A stretch of DNA of 64,000 bases from [Eubacterium] yurii (GTDB taxonomy: Bacteria; Bacillota; Clostridia; Peptostreptococcales; Filifactoraceae), in the NCBI GenBank assembly GCA_900167215.1, contig FUZS01000015.1, positions 17,412-81,411 of the forward strand. Reading direction: 5' to 3'. Positions 54,123 through 62,565 of the stretch are shown piece by piece (the first letter of the stretch is position 1; each line of letters begins with the position of its first letter). The position numbers and the translations under genes were made by a program. The notes under the pieces were generated by a model that worked only from the letters and a program-made list of their open reading frames with translations, ran no database searches and was not told the origin of the DNA.

Positions 54123-55784
54123 ATGCCAAGAAAATCAGCGAAAATTAAAGCATTCCTACTCGGAGGACTAAACGAGATAGGAAAGAACATGACAGTAATT
54201 GAATACAAAAATGACATAGTGGTAATAGACTGTGGACTTATATTTCCGGAAGATGAGATGCTCGGTATAGATATAGTAATACCTGATGTATCGTATTTGG
54301 TAAAGAATAAAGACAGGGTTAAGGCACTACTAATAACACATGGACACGAGGATCACATTGGAGCAATTCCTTTTTTCTTGAAAAAAATGAATGTGCCTAT
54401 ATACACTATGCCTTTTACTATGGGGCTTATAGCCTTAAAGCTTAAAGAAAACAACATTTCAGGTGTAGAGCTCAATGTCATCCAGCCTAATCAAAAAATA
54501 GTGCTTGGCTCATTTACAGCAGAGTTTATAAGAGTAAACCACTCAATCCCTGACTCATGCTCGATAGCATTATACACTGATGCAGGTACAATATTTCACA
54601 CCGGAGACTTCAAGGTGGACTACACACCTGTAGACGATGTAAGAATAGACTTAAACAAGATAGCTGAGATAGGTTCAAAGGGTGTAACTCTAATGCTTGG
54701 AGAAAGTACTAATGTCGAAAGACCCGGATATACTGAATCTGAAGCATCCGTTGGAAATACACTCAATCAGATATTTGCCTCTGTTGACAACAACAGGATA
54801 TTTGTTGCTACATTTGCTTCAAACGTACACAGATTGCAGCAGATAATTGACGCTGCACATAAGACAGGCAAAAAAGTCGCTGTATCCGGTAGATCCATGG
54901 CAAATATTATGGATGTCGCATCAGAACTGAATTACTTGAAAATTCCTGATAATACCTATATAGACTTAAGAGACATCAACAAATATGATGACAATGAGTT
55001 GGTAATTATCACTACAGGCTCTCAAGGAGAACCACTGTCTGCACTTACAAGAATGTCTAAGATGGAGCATAGACAAATAGAGATAAGACGTGGAGATGTG
55101 GTAGTATTTTCAGCTCATCCGATTCCGGGAAATGAAAAACTTGTATCAAGAGTAATCAATGACCTGTTTGCAATAGGAGCCACAGTTATTTATGACTCTG
55201 TATCAGAGATACACGTATCAGGTCACGCCAGACAGGAAGAACTTAAACTTATGCTGTCGCTTGTACAACCGAAGTTTTTCATACCAATACACGGGGAAAA
55301 GAGACATCTTATTCAACACAAGGAAATGTCGATAAAAATAGGTCTTAAAGAAGAAAATGTATTTTTGCTTTCAAACGGAGATGTACTTGAAGTAGACAAG
55401 AACGAAGCCAAGTTGGCAGGTAAAGTACCTTCAGGCAATATCTTGGTAGACGGACTTGGAGTGGGAGATATAGGAAATATAGTTTTAAGAGACAGAAAAC
55501 ACCTCTCAGAAGACGGTCTTATAGTTGTTGTAATTCCGCTTAAAGAAAGTGATAAAATTGCAGATAAAATAGAGATAATCTCAAGAGGATTTATATATGT
55601 TAAAGAATCAGAAGAACTCATTGACGATATCAAGGCTGTAGTAGTGGAAAGCATCGAAGGATTTGAGAGAAGAGATATGAGTCAGTTTAACTATATCAAA
55701 AATGTTATAAGAGATAATCTGAAGGCATTTTTATTGGAAAAAACAGGTAGAAATCCTATGATACTGCCTATAGTTTTGGACTAA
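54123..55784 (+). CDS. rnj: Ribonuclease J
   Basis: The 553-aa beta-CASP metallo-beta-lactamase RNase acts in mRNA decay and maturation. The zinc motif THGHEDHIG is at residues 72-80 (His73, His75, Asp77, His78), with GGLNEIGKNM near the N-terminus, HTGDFK, the beta-CASP GRSMANI block and HVSGHARQEELKLMLSL; the C-terminal RNase J domain is complete. Short spacing (17 nt) to the next gene suggests co-transcription. The single-copy J1/J2 distinction cannot be made here. Confidence 0.95.
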   Translation: MPRKSAKIKAFLLGGLNEIGKNMTVIEYKNDIVVIDCGLIFPEDEMLGIDIVIPDVSYLVKNKDRVKALLITHGHEDHIGAIPFFLKKMNVPIYTMPFTMGLIALKLKENNISGVELNVIQPNQKIVLGSFTAEFIRVNHSIPDSCSIALYTDAGTIFHTGDFKVDYTPVDDVRIDLNKIAEIGSKGVTLMLGESTNVERPGYTESEASVGNTLNQIFASVDNNRIFVATFASNVHRLQQIIDAAHKTGKKVAVSGRSMANIMDVASELNYLKIPDNTYIDLRDINKYDDNELVIITTGSQGEPLSALTRMSKMEHRQIEIRRGDVVVFSAHPIPGNEKLVSRVINDLFAIGATVIYDSVSEIHVSGHARQEELKLMLSLVQPKFFIPIHGEKRHLIQHKEMSIKIGLKEENVFLLSNGDVLEVDKNEAKLAGKVPSGNILVDGLGVGDIGNIVLRDRKHLSEDGLIVVVIPLKESDKIADKIEIISRGFIYVKESEELIDDIKAVVVESIEGFERRDMSQFNYIKNVIRDNLKAFLLEKTGRNPMILPIVLD

Positions 55785-55801
55785 GAAACAAAGGAGTATA
55801 G

Positions 55802-56419
55802 ATGTTTAATTTAGAAAGTATTTTTTTGTCAATACCCGGAGTAATGATAGCACTTATTTTCAGCGGGTATGGACATGCACTTTGTGCTCATCTCATGGGA
55901 GACAATACGCCAAAGATGAACGGTCAACTGTCGCTTTCACCAAATGCGCATTTAGATCCGATAGGATTTTTCTGCTTGTTAATAGCAAGCTTTGGCTGGA
56001 GCAAACCTGTAGTTGTTAATCCTAACAATTTTAAAAATAAGAGATATGGCTTGGCATTGTATTTTATCTCAGGCTCTATTGCAAATATAATTACAGCTGC
56101 ATTATTTTTGTGGATTTTAAAAATAATACATTCACTAAATATAGGTTTTGATAATTTATACAGCATATTGCAATTGACAGTAAGTATAAATATAGGTTAC
56201 AGTGCTATACAACTTTTACCCATACCACCATTTTCAGGATACTATTTTATAAGACAGCTTTTACCTCCGCACATAGCTGTAAAATTATATCCGCTTGAAA
56301 AATATTCTATGATGATATTTTTAGTTCTTATCATGACAGGCGCAACTTCAATAATGATACAACCTTTGTATGATATGATTACAAAATTTGTATTTATACT
56401 GGCAGCAATCAATGTTTAA
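55802..56419 (+). CDS. Site-2-protease-like membrane protein lacking the catalytic residues
   Basis: The 205-aa product has ~5 hydrophobic segments and the layout of short M50/YwhC-type proteases that precede scpA in many Firmicutes. The zinc motif HExxHA of the family is replaced by S-G-Y-G-H-A (residues 21-26), and the third ligand in NxxPxPxLDG reads QLLPIPPFSG (Ser145 for Asp). LSPNAHLDPIG and SFGWSKPVVVNP are family-typical and conserved. Fold kept with metal ligands lost suggests a non-proteolytic role. It overlaps the scpA start by 8 nt. Confidence 0.82.
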   Translation: MFNLESIFLSIPGVMIALIFSGYGHALCAHLMGDNTPKMNGQLSLSPNAHLDPIGFFCLLIASFGWSKPVVVNPNNFKNKRYGLALYFISGSIANIITAALFLWILKIIHSLNIGFDNLYSILQLTVSINIGYSAIQLLPIPPFSGYYFIRQLLPPHIAVKLYPLEKYSMMIFLVLIMTGATSIMIQPLYDMITKFVFILAAINV

Positions 56420-57089
56420 GGTAGAGACGGAAGTATTTTCAGGACCTTTGGATCTTCTGCTTTCTCTTATCCAAAAAAACAAATTGGATATATGCGAGAT
56501 ATCAATAAGTAAGATTGCAGATGAGTTTTTAGAGATAGTTTCAAATGCAAAGTTTGAAGATCCTGAGATGATAAGTGACTTCATATATATATCAGGAAAG
56601 TTGATAGAGATAAAATCAAGGTATATGCTCTATATAAAAACTGAGGATGATGAAATTGAAGAGTTGGTATTTTCTCTGGAAGAATATGCTAAATACAAAG
56701 CAGTAGCACAATTTTTAAGAGATAGGTATGCTGAGGATTATAAGTACTTTGAAAAAATTCCGGAAGAGATATTTATAAGACAGGAGCTGGATTTATCAAG
56801 GCTAACTCTTGAAAATATTGTTGAAATGGCAAGAAAAAGAAACAAAGAAGAGGAAATACAGGTCAAATATGCTAAGAAACAAAAATCTCTCAGCAAAAAG
56901 ATAAGATATATCCAAGACTTTGTGAATGTTGCCAAAAAATGTAATTTCAACGATATAGTAACACAAGATGACAAGGATGAAAAGATAGTTTCAATACTTG
57001 GAGTACTGCACCTTGTTAATGAAAATGAGATAAGGGCAAGACAATATAGGAACTTTGACAATATAATACTTGAAAAAAATGAAATATAA
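56412..57089 (+). CDS. scpA: Segregation and condensation protein A
   Basis: Kleisin subunit of the SMC-ScpAB condensin. The ATG at 56412, overlapping the previous stop by 8 nt, gives the family N-terminus MFKVETEVFSGPLDLLLSLI; a longer TTG reading from 56388 has no support. The 225-aa product continues with IQKNKLDICEISISKIADEFL, the central acidic region and the C-terminal winged helix (KIVSILGVLHLVNENEIRA). scpB, normally next, is absent; a bidirectional terminator follows. Confidence 0.94.
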   Translation: MFKVETEVFSGPLDLLLSLIQKNKLDICEISISKIADEFLEIVSNAKFEDPEMISDFIYISGKLIEIKSRYMLYIKTEDDEIEELVFSLEEYAKYKAVAQFLRDRYAEDYKYFEKIPEEIFIRQELDLSRLTLENIVEMARKRNKEEEIQVKYAKKQKSLSKKIRYIQDFVNVAKKCNFNDIVTQDDKDEKIVSILGVLHLVNENEIRARQYRNFDNIILEKNEI

Positions 57090-57112
57090 ATAAAATTTAT
57101 GAATATTAATAC

Positions 57113-57151
57113 AAAAAAACCACTATATCATTATGATAGGGTGGTTTTTTT
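57113..57151. terminator. Bidirectional terminator between scpA and aroD
   Basis: AAAAAAACCAC / GTGGTTTTTTT outer stem, with an inner TATCAT/ATGATA pairing. Serves convergent genes. Confidence 0.85.
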
Positions 57152-57155
57152 AATC

Positions 57156-57917
57156 CTATTTATCAAAAGCCTTGTTCATTATTCTAAGTATAGTTTTCAT
57201 CTCATCAACACCTATTTGACCGGGGGCAGAGCATTTATCCAAAGAGGCAAATGTAATCGAAGAGTTAAACATCTCCTGACTTACTCTTGTTATAACTCCT
57301 ATATTTGTCATAGAAATTGCAATAATAGGTATTTTAGCGAAATTTTCAGTCATCTCATCCATGGCAGACAGCAAAGCAATTACATCCTTGTTTGACTTAG
57401 GACTAAGGGCTATTTTTACCATATCAGGATTGAAGTCCTGCATTGTCTTAAGCATTTCTACAATCTTGTCCTTAGTTGGAGTATCTTTTCTATGATTAGA
57501 GACTATAGTCTTTACGTCATTTTTGCGAGCAAGTTCTACGATTTCATTTACATTTTCACTACCACTGGATAGTTCTACATCTATTATATCAGCCATTTGC
57601 AAAGATGATATTTCAGAATTTATCTTTACATAATCTTTTATAGCAATATTTGTCTTTCCGCCGTCATTTGCAGTTCTTAGGGTAAATAATATAGGCATTT
57701 CAAGGATATCTTTTAAATGCTTCAACACGTCTTTAATTTTCTCAAAATCATTGATATATTCAAAAAAATCCGCTCTCCACTCTACCAAATCCGCAACAGA
57801 AAACTTTATTTTCCATGCAGTTTCAATAATTTGCTCCAAAGTTTCATCCACTATAGGGACACAGATTTTTGGCATACCCTCACCAATTCTTATATTTCTT
57901 ACATCACAAACTTTCAT
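57156..57917 (-). CDS. aroD: 3-dehydroquinate dehydratase, type I
   Basis: Shikimate-pathway enzyme using a Lys Schiff base. The ATG at 57917 has AGGAGG upstream (MKVCDVRNIRIGEG); a longer reading to 57941 would include that site. The 253-aa product has VEWRADFFEYI, ILFTLRTANDGG, VSNHRKDTPTKD (catalytic His) and PDMVKIALSPKS (catalytic Lys). No other aro gene is nearby. Confidence 0.95.
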   Translation of the reverse strand: MKVCDVRNIRIGEGMPKICVPIVDETLEQIIETAWKIKFSVADLVEWRADFFEYINDFEKIKDVLKHLKDILEMPILFTLRTANDGGKTNIAIKDYVKINSEISSLQMADIIDVELSSGSENVNEIVELARKNDVKTIVSNHRKDTPTKDKIVEMLKTMQDFNPDMVKIALSPKSNKDVIALLSAMDEMTENFAKIPIIAISMTNIGVITRVSQEMFNSSITFASLDKCSAPGQIGVDEMKTILRIMNKAFDK

Positions 57918-57941
57918 AATATACCTCCTAATTATACTCAA

Positions 57942-58503
57942 AATAAGCTTATTTCTTATTTTATTGCTTAGAAACTATCTTGAGTTGCTTTATTCGTATA
58001 TATTTTTTAAATTTTATACAAGCTACATATACTAAGATTATATGGTGCAATATTTTAATACTAAATGATGATAAAATCAATATATTTTGACTATAATTAT
58101 GATTACATTTTCATTACGTATTTAGGTAATGGTGTTGAATTATATTAGAAAATAAATGGTTCACAGTCTCCAGTTTATTTAAAATATCATTTTTCATTTT
58201 CAGTTATATTTCAAAAATATTTGTGTCAGGACACTTATCAAAAACATTAACATTACAATAAATTATGATAATTATAGTGGAAAAACCTAGAAGTAATGGT
58301 AAGAAATTTATGATAATCTAAAACTTATAATATATAAAAATATTATAGCAAAAATACAGAACAAACTAGAAGTGGCTTATTTTATAGTTTTATTTCTATC
58401 TTATTAAAAAAACTTTTTAAAATTTACTATATATAGTTTTAAAGTTTGCAATAAAATCTATATATAGTGTTTTCTTATGAGTAAAAATTGTATTAGCAGT
58501 ATA
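57942..58503. other. Long non-coding region upstream of the Cys-rich peptide locus
   Basis: AT-rich, with no ORF above ~40 codons that I trust. Near its end are two copies of the palindrome CTATATATAG (58427-58436 and 58458-58467), 31 bp apart, just before the -35 element of the next promoter. No tRNA seen. Confidence 0.5.
58426..58468. promoter_or_regulatory. Paired palindromic decamers upstream of the RiPP promoter
   Basis: ACTATATATAG (58426-58436) and CTATATATAGT (58458-58468) are an 11-bp inverted repeat; each arm contains the self-complementary CTATATATAG. Centres are 31 bp apart, about three helical turns. Possible dimer-binding operators; AT-richness makes chance a concern. Confidence 0.4.
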
Positions 58504-58532
58504 TTGACACAAGACTAATAATATGGTATATT
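58504..58532 (+). promoter_or_regulatory. Promoter of the Cys-rich peptide operon
   Basis: TTGACA (58504-58509), 17 bp, TATATT (58527-58532). The first peptide starts ~31 nt after the predicted transcription start, behind AGAGGAGG. Confidence 0.75.
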
Positions 58533-58569
58533 CTTAATTATTAAAACATTAAAAGAGGAGGAAATAGCA

Positions 58570-58737
58570 ATGATCCAAATTAATTTGAGTGCATACGAAG
58601 CGTTACTAGGTAATATAAGTAAAGACATTATTTCTCATGTCGCTTCTTGTATTGGGCAGTGTACAGGTTGTATGTGTAGTTGTCGTTGTTCATGTTCTGG
58701 TGGTTATGTTTCTGATTTTGAATGGGAGGTAGTTTGA
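58570..58737 (+). CDS. Cys-rich precursor peptide 1 (putative RiPP)
   Basis: The 55-aa ORF starts with ATG 8 nt after AGAGGAGG, directly behind a consensus promoter. Residues 1-26 form a Cys-free, leader-like amphipathic segment (MIQINLSAYEALLGNISKD...). Residues 27-42 hold seven Cys as C-x3-C-x2-C-x-C-x-C-x-C-x-C with small or basic residues between. The tail is GGYVSDFEWEVV. This is the layout of a leader plus modified core, placed before a radical SAM/SPASM gene. It resembles the Cys-rich putative bacteriocin precursors that pair with CcpM-type radical SAM enzymes in Clostridia; the family label is tentative. The second peptide follows 1 nt later. Confidence 0.75.
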   Translation: MIQINLSAYEALLGNISKDIISHVASCIGQCTGCMCSCRCSCSGGYVSDFEWEVV

Positions 58738-58738
58738 T

Positions 58739-58891
58739 ATGTGTGCAAATGATACTCAATATATGAAACTTTTTGGTATGATTTGTAATGAAGTTGCTGT
58801 TATAGCTCGTTGTGCTTGTGTAGCTTGCAATTCTTGTACTTGTGCTTGTTCTTGTAGAGCAGTTCCTGAAGTGGAGGAAATAGAATGGTAA
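58739..58891 (+). CDS. Cys-rich precursor peptide 2 (putative RiPP)
   Basis: The 50-aa ORF starts 1 nt after the stop of peptide 1, with GGGAGGT inside that gene. Nine Cys: Cys2, Cys16 and seven at 25-39 spaced C-x-C-x2-C-x2-C-x-C-x-C-x-C. The C-x2-C-x-C-x-C-x-C end of the core is shared with peptide 1, and both finish in an acidic tail with E-W (here VPEVEEIEW). Otherwise the sequences differ, so they are related precursors rather than copies. Its last 7 nt overlap the radical SAM start (ATGGTAA), implying coupled translation and a substrate role. Confidence 0.75.
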   Translation: MCANDTQYMKLFGMICNEVAVIARCACVACNSCTCACSCRAVPEVEEIEW

Positions 58892-60276
58892 ATATGTCTA
58901 GGTTTACACATTCTTATGATTTAGGTGAAGCAGTAGCTCTATACCACTCCTTAAGGATGAGACCAGTGTATCTATCTAATAATTCATTTAAGAGCTTGCA
59001 AGCTTGGCTTGTAGGCTCCTTTAATTATAGTATAGAAAATGCACCAGAGGAAATAAAGGCTGAAGTACAGGAGCTTACTAAATATAAAATTCTAACACAA
59101 ACTCAAGATGAGGACAGCAAAGTTCTAAATTTTGTTAGATCTAAGATTCCTTCTCCAGCAATTAATGTTTGCTATATGATTATGAGTGAGCAATGTAATT
59201 TGGCGTGTAAATATTGCTTTTTAGGTAATAATGATTTTAGTAAGCGAAGTAATTTTTTATTTGAAAATATGACTACTAAAATTGCTGACAAAGCACTTGA
59301 GTTTTTTGTTCGTCAAATCAAAGAATCGGGGTTGGATGTTGAAGAAAATAAACCTATTTTAATTTTTTATGGTGGAGAACCGTTGGTAAATTTTGGAGTT
59401 ATAGAATATATAGCAACAAAAATCAATAAATTGCGAAATACAGAAAAATGTATTCGCAACATTGAAATGTCTGTTGTTACTAATGGTGTTTTATTGGATG
59501 AATCAAGAATAAAAAAATTACATGAACTTGGGATAGCAATTGCAATTTCAATTGACGGATTTACTGAAAAATCAAACTCTATGAGAGTAGATATCTCTGG
59601 AAAACCAGTTTTTTCACGGATTTTAGATAGTATCAGCCTATGTAAAAGTTTAGGGGTTAACGTTTCCTTATCAGTTACTCTAAGTGAAGAAACTATAAAA
59701 AATAAAAAAGATATTCTAACTTTAGTTGATGCTTACGGAGTTAAGTCATTTGGTTTCAATATTATGATGTCAAGTGATACTTTTGTACTACCTCATAGTT
59801 ATAATGAAGCTGCCGCACAATTTATTATTGATGAATTTCTTGAATTAAGAGAACGTGGAATATACGAAGATCGTATGATGCGGAAGTTAAAATCTTTTTC
59901 CAAATCTCAGGTTTATTTTTCAGATTGTGCTGCAACTGCGGGAGGACAGATTGTAATTGCACCTAATGGACAAGTAGGAATTTGTCAAGGTTGTCTCCAT
60001 GATAAAAAATATTTTGTATCAAATATTGATGATGATAACTTCATAGCCTCTAAGGATAAAAATTTTATTGAATGGTCACAATTAACTCCACTAAATAAGG
60101 AAGAGTGCATGGATTGTCCTGCACTAGGCATTTGTGGAGGTGGATGTCCAGTCAATGCTATGAATCTTAAACCATCAAACACAATTCATTCTATCGATGA
60201 AAGATTTTGTATTCATTCTAAGAAAACCTTAGAATTTTTGATAAGAGATTTATATAGGATTATTTCACAAGAATAG
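58885..60276 (+). CDS. Radical SAM/SPASM peptide maturase
   Basis: The 463-aa enzyme starts at an ATG overlapping the second peptide, with GGAGG 9 nt upstream. An N-terminal ~90 residues could hold a peptide-recognition part. The radical SAM [4Fe-4S] motif CNLACKYC has Cys104, Cys108 and Cys111, followed by the GGEPL loop (FYGGEPLVNF). The C-terminal SPASM region has CAATAGGQIVIAPNGQVGICQGC, then CMDCPALGICGGGCP and a final Cys in RFCIHSKK, for auxiliary clusters. Such enzymes form thioether or C-C links in RiPPs. With two Cys-rich peptides directly upstream, sulfur-to-carbon crosslinking is likely but unproven. I see no peptidase or export gene next to it. Confidence 0.92.
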   Translation: MVNMSRFTHSYDLGEAVALYHSLRMRPVYLSNNSFKSLQAWLVGSFNYSIENAPEEIKAEVQELTKYKILTQTQDEDSKVLNFVRSKIPSPAINVCYMIMSEQCNLACKYCFLGNNDFSKRSNFLFENMTTKIADKALEFFVRQIKESGLDVEENKPILIFYGGEPLVNFGVIEYIATKINKLRNTEKCIRNIEMSVVTNGVLLDESRIKKLHELGIAIAISIDGFTEKSNSMRVDISGKPVFSRILDSISLCKSLGVNVSLSVTLSEETIKNKKDILTLVDAYGVKSFGFNIMMSSDTFVLPHSYNEAAAQFIIDEFLELRERGIYEDRMMRKLKSFSKSQVYFSDCAATAGGQIVIAPNGQVGICQGCLHDKKYFVSNIDDDNFIASKDKNFIEWSQLTPLNKEECMDCPALGICGGGCPVNAMNLKPSNTIHSIDERFCIHSKKTLEFLIRDLYRIISQE

Positions 60277-60429
60277 ACTTAATTGAGATAAAAATAAATA
60301 TTGTTTTTGTCTATTAATGATGATTTTCAAATTTTTTAAATTTGTATGTAGTCTAATAGTTCAATGGAAAAATCACTTAAAAGTTTATTTGAAAGATATG
60401 TAAAAATTTTTTGATGAAAAGGATTGTGA

Positions 60430-62565
60430 ATGGAAAAATTAATTAATATTTGGGGGATTGAAACTAATAACCTAAAAAATATAGATATTCAAATTGAACA
60501 AAATGCTATAAATCTAATTATAGGTCCTTCTGGTAGTGGTAAATCATCATTAGCATATGATACTATTGCACAAATTGGACAACATGAATTTATGTCTATG
60601 TTCGCAGATGATATTTTTGAACCAACTTATCAAATTAAAGGTTATGAAAATATGCTTGCTGCTGTTCCAATTAAGCAGTCCAATTTTAATAACAATACAA
60701 GATCAACAATAGGTACCTATTTTGGTATAAACAAAGATATTATTTTTATATATGCTGCAATTTTGTGTGTTAATGAGGAGTTTTTTGTGCTAAATAAAGA
60801 GGCAAATCTTTGTGAAAAGTGCCATGGATTAGGGAGTGTAAAAATATTAGATCAAAATAAAATTATCAATTATGATATTAGTTTGAATAAGAATCCATTT
60901 CGATGTTGGAATAGATACAAAGACTTTTATCAACAGATACTTCACCAATTTTGTGCTACTAAGGGTATTGATGACAAAAAAAATTTTCGTCAACTTACAG
61001 ATAAAGAAAAAAAACTAATATTATATGGGGAAAGCAATGAAAAATATTCTATTAGGTACAAGAAAAGTAATAATTTTTCTCGCAGAAGCACACGATACTA
61101 TGGTGTTATGACTGGAAAACCTATGATGGTAAACTATTTACCTAGCGAACAGTTTTACACTTATGAAACTTGTAAATATTGCCAAGGAAAGAAGTATTCT
61201 TTGCAACATGAAAAGTTTTCACTAAATGGTCTATCTATTGGCGATTTTATGACACTTCCATTTGAAGAACTTCTAGGTTACATTGAAAGATTAATTAAGG
61301 AGAATATTGACAATGATGTTCTTTTTGCAATAAATAATATTTATAAATTCATAGTTAAAGCTATAGAACTTAATCTTGGACATCTTTTCTTTCATAGGAC
61401 TATTCCAACTCTTTCTGGTGGAGAATTGCAGCGCCTAAGAATGGTACAAGTACTTAATACACAATTATCTAACCTACTCTTAGTTTTAGATGAACCATTA
61501 GCTGGACTATCTGGAAATGAAAAAAAGTCTGTATTTCAATCTATCACTGAATTAGCAAAAGCTAATACAGTTGTCATTGTAGACCACAGCGATATATTTG
61601 TAAAAAGTTCTAAAAGAATTATTGCCTTAGGAGAAATGAGTGGGATCAATGGTGGTTACATCATTGATCCAATGAAATATTTAGCAAAACAAAATGTTAG
61701 AAAAAAAATGAAAGTTTTCCCGCTTAAGAAATCGAATCATATAAATATAAAAAATTCTATCTATTTTTATAAAGGAGTAAATCTTGAAATAGGAGAAAAT
61801 TGTATGAATTTGATTACTGGAAGTTCTGGAATAGGAAAATCAACTTTGCTACGTGAGTATTTTCCTCAATATTATGAGAACTATCTCTATATCAGCCAAA
61901 AACCCTTAGTTGGCAATAAAAATTCATCAGTTTCTACAGCAATTGGTATTTTCTCTCATATTTCAAATTTATTTGCAGTAAAATACAAAAAGGACAAGAA
62001 ATTCTTTTCTAATCAAACAGGATGCGAAGGTATGTGTGAAGTTTGCATGGGTTCTGGATATATAGAGTTTGGTAGTAGCTATGATTCAAAAATTAAATTA
62101 GAGTGTAGAGAGTGTGGTGGAACAGGATTTAATAAAAAAATTCAAAAATATAAGTTGCTAGGGAAGAGTTTATTTGATGTTTGGAATATGACTATAGATG
62201 AAGCAATCAAATATTTTGATGATATAGATAGAAAGATTTCAGACGCCTTAAATGAATCTTCTTCTATACTACTTGGTCATCTAAAGATAGGGCAGCCAAT
62301 ATCAAAATTATCTGGAGGAGAAAATATTAGGATCAAACTTTTAAAAGCAATAAAGTCTACTTCTAAAGTATTCGGAATAGATGAACCCTTCAAAGGGTTA
62401 AATAATACTGAAATTTATCAGGTTGTTCAATATTTGGATAGATTGAGAGGTAAAGATAAAACAATCATTGTTGTAGATCATTCAGATAATGTTGAACAAT
62501 ACTTTGCTAAACACATTGAATTAATTTGTGTAGATGGTATACTCAAAGATATAAATCAAGACTAA
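60430..62565 (+). CDS. UvrA-like ABC ATPase without UvrB-binding domain
   Basis: The 711-aa protein carries two ABC ATPase halves in UvrA order. Half 1: Walker A GPSGSGKSS (32-40), NNTRSTIGT, CxxC pairs at 128/131 and 248/251, signature LSGGELQRLRM (328-338), DEP at 354. Half 2: Walker A GSSGIGKST (464-472), zinc module with CEVC (536/539) and CREC (559/562), signature LSGGENIRIKL, DEP at 651. The ~130-residue UvrB-binding domain that normally follows the N-terminal NPRSTVGT block is missing, as in UvrA2/DrrC-type proteins linked to drug tolerance, so a nucleotide-excision-repair role is unlikely. It lies 153 nt after the maturase and could be the self-protection gene. Confidence 0.9.
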   Translation: MEKLINIWGIETNNLKNIDIQIEQNAINLIIGPSGSGKSSLAYDTIAQIGQHEFMSMFADDIFEPTYQIKGYENMLAAVPIKQSNFNNNTRSTIGTYFGINKDIIFIYAAILCVNEEFFVLNKEANLCEKCHGLGSVKILDQNKIINYDISLNKNPFRCWNRYKDFYQQILHQFCATKGIDDKKNFRQLTDKEKKLILYGESNEKYSIRYKKSNNFSRRSTRYYGVMTGKPMMVNYLPSEQFYTYETCKYCQGKKYSLQHEKFSLNGLSIGDFMTLPFEELLGYIERLIKENIDNDVLFAINNIYKFIVKAIELNLGHLFFHRTIPTLSGGELQRLRMVQVLNTQLSNLLLVLDEPLAGLSGNEKKSVFQSITELAKANTVVIVDHSDIFVKSSKRIIALGEMSGINGGYIIDPMKYLAKQNVRKKMKVFPLKKSNHINIKNSIYFYKGVNLEIGENCMNLITGSSGIGKSTLLREYFPQYYENYLYISQKPLVGNKNSSVSTAIGIFSHISNLFAVKYKKDKKFFSNQTGCEGMCEVCMGSGYIEFGSSYDSKIKLECRECGGTGFNKKIQKYKLLGKSLFDVWNMTIDEAIKYFDDIDRKISDALNESSSILLGHLKIGQPISKLSGGENIRIKLLKAIKSTSKVFGIDEPFKGLNNTEIYQVVQYLDRLRGKDKTIIVVDHSDNVEQYFAKHIELICVDGILKDINQD

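Noticed and set aside
57099..57395. 98-codon plus-strand frame after scpA
   Set aside because: It spans the scpA-aroD terminator and runs antisense to aroD.
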